From contig JASWJB010000001.1 in NCBI GenBank assembly GCA_032433595.1, positions 462,480 to 526,479 on the forward strand: DNA of 64,000 nucleotides. Reading direction: 5' to 3'. Below, piece after piece: positions 58,201 to 64,000 of this stretch. Source of the stretch: Conoideocrella luteorostrata (Eukaryota; Ascomycota; Sordariomycetes; Hypocreales; Clavicipitaceae). A program made the position numbers and the translations under genes. How positions within the stretch are numbered: position 1 is the first letter of the stretch; the number at the start of each line of letters is the position of its first letter. Below the pieces are notes generated by a model. The model saw only the letters and a list, made by a program, of their open reading frames with translations. It did not search any database and was not told the origin of the DNA.

Positions 58201-60444
58201 ATGAAAGCCCTGACTAACTCTGATGGGATCAGTTCCTGAATCACTCAAACCTCTTTACGATTCGTCCACATATATCCCGCGATGGTGAGCAGCAGACCAG
58301 TCCTCGAGTTCGGCGAACTAAACCCAAGTACGACGACACAACGAGAAGAGGGGGAATGCGCCAGATTCGGGCACAGGCCAACAGTCATGGCTCGTCCTCG
58401 TCCATCCTGAACAGGGAGCTTTTAGGCGAAGTTCAGAGCATCATGTACGGAGTACAGTGTATTCAATTTTGAATTGAAACGGCGAGGGCCATCATCGACG
58501 ACTTGCAGGGATTCGGGTGGGGATTCATGGCTGGTAAAGGGTGGTGAGGGGCAAAAAAGTTAATCAAAAGAGACTAGCGGTCCCATATCTGACCAGTCAT
58601 GGAGAATTACGATGTCAAGCCCGACCGGGACGACCCGAACTGTCGGGACGCGCTAGCAGACTAACAGGGGTTGAAAGCATCCACATTGGACAGCTATAAT
58701 CTGAGACCCGCTTTCGATTTACTCATGACACCCCCATGACCCCACTTGGCCAATGGGCGTCGGCTCCGGAAGGGTGACACAAGAACCCATACGCGCGCGT
58801 CTGGTTTAGGTGACGGGGCAGCTATTGGATACCGACGAGCAGCGTAAGCGAACTGCAATGCCAGCACACAGCACAGCATGGCGAACAGCTCTTGCACACC
58901 ATTTGACTCACTCGAAATGTAGACCGACATTGGTGCAGCGGTGTCCTCGTCGCCCGTAACCTCAATTATCATCGCTCCCATCAATACCCATCGCAATCAC
59001 CCCACATATGGCCCTTTGGCACCCTCCTGTGCGATCCTTGCTGGATCGGACGGCAAACAGCACAGCTCGCGCTATGGCTAGGCAGAGCCACTCCCGTCAT
59101 GGCGCTGCTGCAAAAGTCTTGCGATGAACCGTTCTCAGCGGGGACCTTTTGTTAGCATGTTCGCCAAACCGAGCTGCTGCTGCTGCTGAACATCCCCGGT
59201 TTTGCATTGCCACACAGGGTGGAATGATGGATTACCTTCGTCCCGTTTTCTACTAACTACTGGCTAATAGAGCTGTGATGTTTGCAGCGCACGAATTTCG
59301 CCTGGCCTGGTGCCTGGCCGGCCACTTGACTTGCGACCATATAACCGTGCGCAGCAACACAGCCGCGATCAAGGCCTTCTGCGGCCCAACTTGCTTCGTG
59401 ATCTACAGTTACATGATTTAGACTGGCCACTGCGGCTAAGTAGTCTCGTTTAATGGGCCGTTACCAGTAATAGCTACGCTAGTTCAGGTTTCCATTATGT
59501 CGCCGGGCGGACAGTTCTAATCTGACCTTGGGATTCTTCTCAAGAAAGGTATCATTGCATGCAAGGCGTCGTTGACGTGGACTAGACAACGAACAGTTGT
59601 TCACATTTAAGCGCTGAGGTCGCAGAAGTGTTCAGACCCCTTACCCCTGTCGCTCCCCAGCCTTTCATACTTATTCACTAAGACGACACTGTGGTCAGGC
59701 ATGGATCTTGCGAGTTGTTCTCGTGTCGGCACTAATAGCGTCGGTCTGCCCTCTTCAATCGAACAATTCGTTCTCTTATAGGTCCGTCCTGCATGACAGA
59801 AACTTGAGTTACCTAGCATTGGCGCTACCGACGATATGGCACGGTTTGTAACAGGATGAAAGCCGATGGTTGTGTTTAGGTATGTTACCTTGTAACCAGC
59901 ATTGGTCTCGTTTTTCTGATCTGCAAGTAATGATACTCCAGCTTGGAGACAAGGACTTGTCTTCTTTACAAATGGAAAGTAGTCAACCCCCACAGATGTA
60001 GGCGCGCTGCGAAGCGCTTAGGTGCTGTAGATGATGGATACCAAACAGGTTGGAATCAATGCTTCCACTCCATATGAGGGTCAGAATCTTTGCTGTGTTC
60101 CATTGGGTCCGCTGCCAACAATGTGTTCCATTTTCTCCCCGCATTTTGTCAACATGCTCAAGCCAACGGTGTAGAGATTAACTGGCATGAGCTTTCCAAA
60201 GTGCCGCCAACGGAAGACTTATGTCTCGGGCAGGTCAAAGGGTCATGGGCCTTAGCCAGTGTCCTATTCTAATTAGAACGTTTCTTGGTTTTTCGCCGGG
60301 CCATTGGAACTGGTCGTCCAGTCCCTTCGTTCATGTGAGTGAGTGGTGAGGGGGGGGGGTAGCAACGTTGGACGGGGACAAATCACGATTTTCATATTTC
60401 CTGCTCACACCCCTAGCAATCGCCTCGTCCTCGTTTCCACTGGA

Positions 60445-60741
60445 ATGAGCCTGGCTCCTGTCATTCTCAGGAGAGGATCAAGTTTCGCATTGGCTATTGC
60501 GATACAGTTAAGGATGAATGGTGGCACAACCCCTGACTTCAAAGTCACGGCTTTCAAGAAAGAGCTATCAAATTTCATTCCTCCGGCAAATTTCACACAC
60601 CGAATTCAGGTATGATCTAGATGCTCCGTATGTCGGGCTTGTTCCCGAGCTTTCCGGATTGAATGATTCCAGGTTGGGGGGGTTCTGATCAAGAACGGCC
60701 ATAAGAAGAACCTAATCATTTTCTATAAGACCTTGCCTTGA
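60445..60741 (+). CDS. Possible small spliced ORF, weak
   Basis: An ATG at 60445 opens 55 codons ending ANFTHRIQ at a donor GTATGA. A 63-nt segment (60610-60672) ending GATTCCAG is followed in phase by VGGVLIKNGHKKNLIIFYKT and a stop, giving 77 residues. The intron size is typical for this window. There is no recognised domain and no strong branch motif, so this may be chance or a remnant. Confidence 0.2.
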
Positions 60742-63700
60742 TGCGGCGAGTTGGTGCTTCATGTCCTATCTCGCTATTGTTATCACGGTCAGAGTACCGG
60801 GTCGTAAATATTTTTCCCCAACAGGCTTTGCCTGTATAAACTTAGTTTCCATTCATGCCGGTAGAGAAGTGTTATATCAACAAACCGTGACCGAAACATT
60901 GCATTCAGAACAGGCTTATTATGGCGTGTCGATAGCTTTTGAATCCGCCACAAGATGATTCGGAAGAAATTTAATTACCTCAGCGGCCATTCTGGTACAG
61001 CCACCATCGCTGCATCCGCAAAATCGAGTGGTCCACAGGCTACTTCATGACAGCAACACAATTGTTCCAGAGATTATCATGAGCGCACTGTGTGGGAAAT
61101 GGTTGGCCTCTGTTGGTTGCGTACGCCTCTGACGCGGAACTAAGCTTTGGGCGAGTGTTGGCTCTTCCTCCTTCCCCCCTCGCATGGCATGATGGACCAC
61201 CTCCACAAAGAGGGAGAAATTCCTGACTTCTCGCAGCCACCTGTACTATAGTGACATCAAGTCTCTGTCAAGGTTCAGACGCTACTGGTGGCGCTCTCCC
61301 TCCTGACTCCTGACTCGCTGCTGAAGGGGGGGGGGGGTTCTATAGACAGCAACGGAGAGATGGAGAAGAGAGGAGGCAGGGAACACTAGACGACGTTTGC
61401 GTCAAGTTTCGGCTGATGAGGTGCGCCTACCACCAAGTGCCCAACGGGAATCTTCCAAAATCAAGATTCTTGTATCGTAGCAGTGACACCGTTGCCTGCC
61501 TGCATGGTGAGGTAAGGCTCAGCGCTTCCAGAGTATACGAGTGGCAAGTGCCTGGCTGAGGGATGGAACAACTGGCGTGCCAGCGAGACATGCTGTCAAG
61601 ACCAGGACTTCGTGGTCCCTTCCTCACGCCGCCAGAAAGAAAGCACGATCAGAGCGATATTGGCTCCTGTGGAGGTGTGTGGGCATGTCGACCCCATCAA
61701 CTACGGCCACTCGAGGACCAGTTGACAAATACCACGCACGTCCTTTCCAAACCGTCAAGCGTCCAATCTGCTTTTTGCCTTGGCAAATATTTGGATCTAC
61801 TTGTTTCAAACATATGGCAAATAGCCCGGAAGTTGAGCGTACCAACCCCAGGCACTCGCCGTTTGACATTCAGCCTTAATTCAACTGCGCAACACAAACT
61901 CGTTGGGTGTGCTGAGCACAGGTGAAAAGACCGAGATGGTTCAAACTGCCGAGCGGCTTGCCCCGTCTTTGTGTGGAAGGGAACTTTGTCGATTCTCCGA
62001 TGCGTGCACAACCGTGGCGGCGTTGATGTTGGTTCTTGCGTGTGCATCGCCAGCCCCCGTCTCCTCTCTGCTATCCCATCGCCTCAAGCGCTTATGGATA
62101 CAACAACGTCTCATAGTCGGCCGAGAGAAGGCTGAAAACTAGACCCCAATACGATGATGAGGTCGGCGGTAGTCAGCGATGCGGATTGTAAGGCCTTGTG
62201 GGAAGGCCATTGGGGAACATGTTGGACCGTGGCAAATATGCAGGAACCTGTACAGAACCAACAAGAAGCAGCACTTTAGACGCTCAGCGGACAAAAATTA
62301 AACTCGCCATTTTGTATTTTTCTGTTTTCTTTACCAAAAAGAAAGCCTTTGAGCGCGGCTGCTAGTATGGTTTCACAAGATGCAGGTTTGCCGCAATCCT
62401 GCATCTTCCAGTTGAAGGCAAGCAGGCCGGGTGCCCAACCGCCGTCGCATTTCTTATTCTCAGCCTCTTCCCCCCCTCCCTCCCATCCTCGTATTTGACA
62501 GCTCATCGGCGGATGAAAGGGAATAAAAACTACTGCTCGGTTTTGGTGGAGTTGCGGTCAGAGGAGTCTAAAAATGGACTATACAGATCCAGACCGCACT
62601 GTGCCATACAATACAAGCAGCATCGTGAAAGGCACTCGTTCATTTCCCCGCTCTATTATTGTATTACAGGATCATCGTCATACGAGTGACCGGTGAGTGA
62701 GGAGACCGGGGTTTCGACTGGGTCGCCAAAGAAACGGCTGGCACAATAACTACAACCAAGCCAGGTTTGCCGTACCACTGCTGTATACCTTGACGATAAC
62801 TCGAGTCTGGAATGACAGGCGGAGTGTTGGACCACCCACACCATGTGTACGCCGATGCTCAGGCGGAAATTGAGGTATTGGACGACATTCTCGGCGCGAT
62901 ATGATATGGCCACTCCCCACCTCCCCCCTGTTCTTCCTCCTCGCACCACATGAAGTTCCCCGAATGTCCTGCCGGTTTAAAGTGCAGCCAGGGTGCAGGA
63001 GTAACTCCGCAACGTACAGTACATAGGGCTACGTTCTCTGTCCTTGTTACGAAGTACAACACACTAAATTCGTCTCTCTTGATTGTGGCTTGCCTAGTCG
63101 TCCACTAATCCACGGCTGTTGTCATCTCCGCGTGATACTTTGAGGGCAGAACGAATGGCGCTTTCTCGGCCGAAAAACAAGGCCACGATTCGTGCTTGGT
63201 TTTGAGCTGAGCAAGTTTATTTTGGTCTGTGATTTGAACATGACTGACAAGCAACTCACGGGGTAAAATGAGAGAACTCCCCTTGAGGCTTGGGGACCAG
63301 AGCAGAGGGCAACGTTTCGTCGTTCCGCGTGCCGTCTCGTACATACATATCCCAGGCATAAATACTTCTTCTATATCAATTAGCCAGCCAGGCGCCACAA
63401 TACCATGCGACCAACAGGGACCAATTAGCATCCAGCGATGCCTCGAGGAAGGCCTTTTGTGGGATTAAGGACAAACATGTCGCGGAGTTTACGGTAAGTA
63501 CTGTCTGTACGGAAGTACATACATATATGTATTTACTTTTCATGGCCAAACGTTCTTTTGCTAGCACCCTGCGCCACCAGCTCACAGAGTGCTCCATCAT
63601 GAATCGCTTTCCCTGTTTGTGCTTGCTTTTGTACGGTCTACACTACAAACCAATGACCGCATATGTCCTGTGCTCCGAAAAAACGTCATACAGCCATCGT

Positions 63701-63923
63701 CTGTTGTTGCCCTGGTCACGGAATTTGCACAGTAACTTTATTGTGCTGCTGCTGCTTCTTCTTGGTCTTGCTTCTGCCGATGTCGACGTCGACGAACCCC
63801 CCGACCCCAATTCCCCCTGTCCCCCCTTTTCCGAAGCATGAGCTCCATTTCCTCCATTTCCCCTACGAACTACTGCAAGAGATGTTCTGCACAGCACATC
63901 ACTTGTCAAGGAAGAGATAGAAT

Positions 63924-63975
63924 ACATGTGTATGTATACGTGTATGTGTATGTGTGCATGTGTGTGTGTGACGTG
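63924..63975. repeat. TG/TATG-rich simple sequence at the right edge
   Basis: ATGTGTATGTATACGTGTATG-like alternating purine-pyrimidine sequence, turning into (TG)n before 63971. It is a microsatellite; it does not resemble the fungal telomere repeat TTAGGG. Confidence 0.8.
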
Positions 63976-64000
63976 CCTGTATGTTCATCCTGCGTCCTCC

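Larger units (their letters stand above)
52149..64000. other. 11.9 kb region without recognisable genes
   Basis: Upstream of the putative regulator and running to the window edge. The first kilobase should contain its leader and promoter; a CT-rich stretch ending in CTCTCAG (minus strand, near 52360-52374) could be a leader intron acceptor. ORFs are short, often without ATG, and lack domains. Sequence repeats include AGGCA units near 53127-53160, the 8-nt array at 55206, G runs near 60351 and 61327, and TG-rich sequence at the right edge. TACTCCGTA elements occur at 57944 and 58446. A gene running off the right edge cannot be excluded. Confidence 0.5.

Noticed and set aside
59607..59993. Minus-strand frame with GVDYF, slightly like the copia reverse transcriptase start motif
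   Set aside because: The residues after it do not match the family pattern, there is no ATG, and no other retroelement domain or terminal repeat is found around it.
60090..60272. GVEINWHELSK, reminiscent of the end of a polyketide synthase acyltransferase region
   Set aside because: Only a few residues fit, the following linker does not match, and no ketosynthase or carrier motif exists nearby.
63900..64000. TG-rich right edge considered as subtelomere or telomere
   Set aside because: It lacks TTAGGG arrays; it is ordinary TG/TATG microsatellite.

Overview
The window looks like nuclear DNA of a filamentous ascomycete, most likely a Sordariomycete. The protein-coding genes are interrupted by short GT-AG introns (mostly 60-170 nt) with CTRAC-like branch points. 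Protein types include a single-chain fungal urease, a HET-C protein with a glycine-rich tail, PEX2, and an EDEM-type mannosidase carrying a PA domain. Placing it in Hypocreales is an inference from overall gene sequence and from the many intergenic TACTCCGTA motifs; I cannot confirm a genus. I recognise no rRNA, tRNA, CRISPR or intact transposon.

Layout: urease (+, 344-3491) converges on an HMG-box protein (-, 4522-6314). After about 5 kb without a recognisable gene comes het-c (+, 11401-14407), then about 5.8 kb of gene-free DNA rich in TACTCCGTA palindromes. A compact block follows: a PA-TM-RING ubiquitin ligase (+, 20254-22313), a candidate small cysteine-rich secreted protein (-, 22336-22886), a two-segment membrane coiled-coil protein (-, 23133-25034), PEX2 (+, 26496-27926) and a multi-spanning membrane protein (+, 28870-31043). 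After another 4.9 kb gap, adenine phosphoribosyltransferase (+, 35981-36750) converges on an EDEM-like GH47 mannosidase (-, 37656-41065). A 9.4 kb gap precedes a putative DNA-binding regulator (-, 50428-52148), and the last 11.9 kb hold no gene I can support.

The genes do not form a pathway or cluster. They are housekeeping or cell-biology functions (nitrogen and purine salvage, ER quality control, peroxisome biogenesis, chromatin, ubiquitylation) plus one self/non-self recognition homologue. Exon boundaries were read from splice signals and reading-frame continuity; the two-exon small protein and the first exon of the RING gene are the least certain models. The most interesting points are the intergenic TACTCCGTA element family, the repeat-built HET-C tail, the candidate secreted cysteine-rich gene, the regulator with an 81-nt in-frame intron and very long upstream region, and two unassigned membrane proteins.
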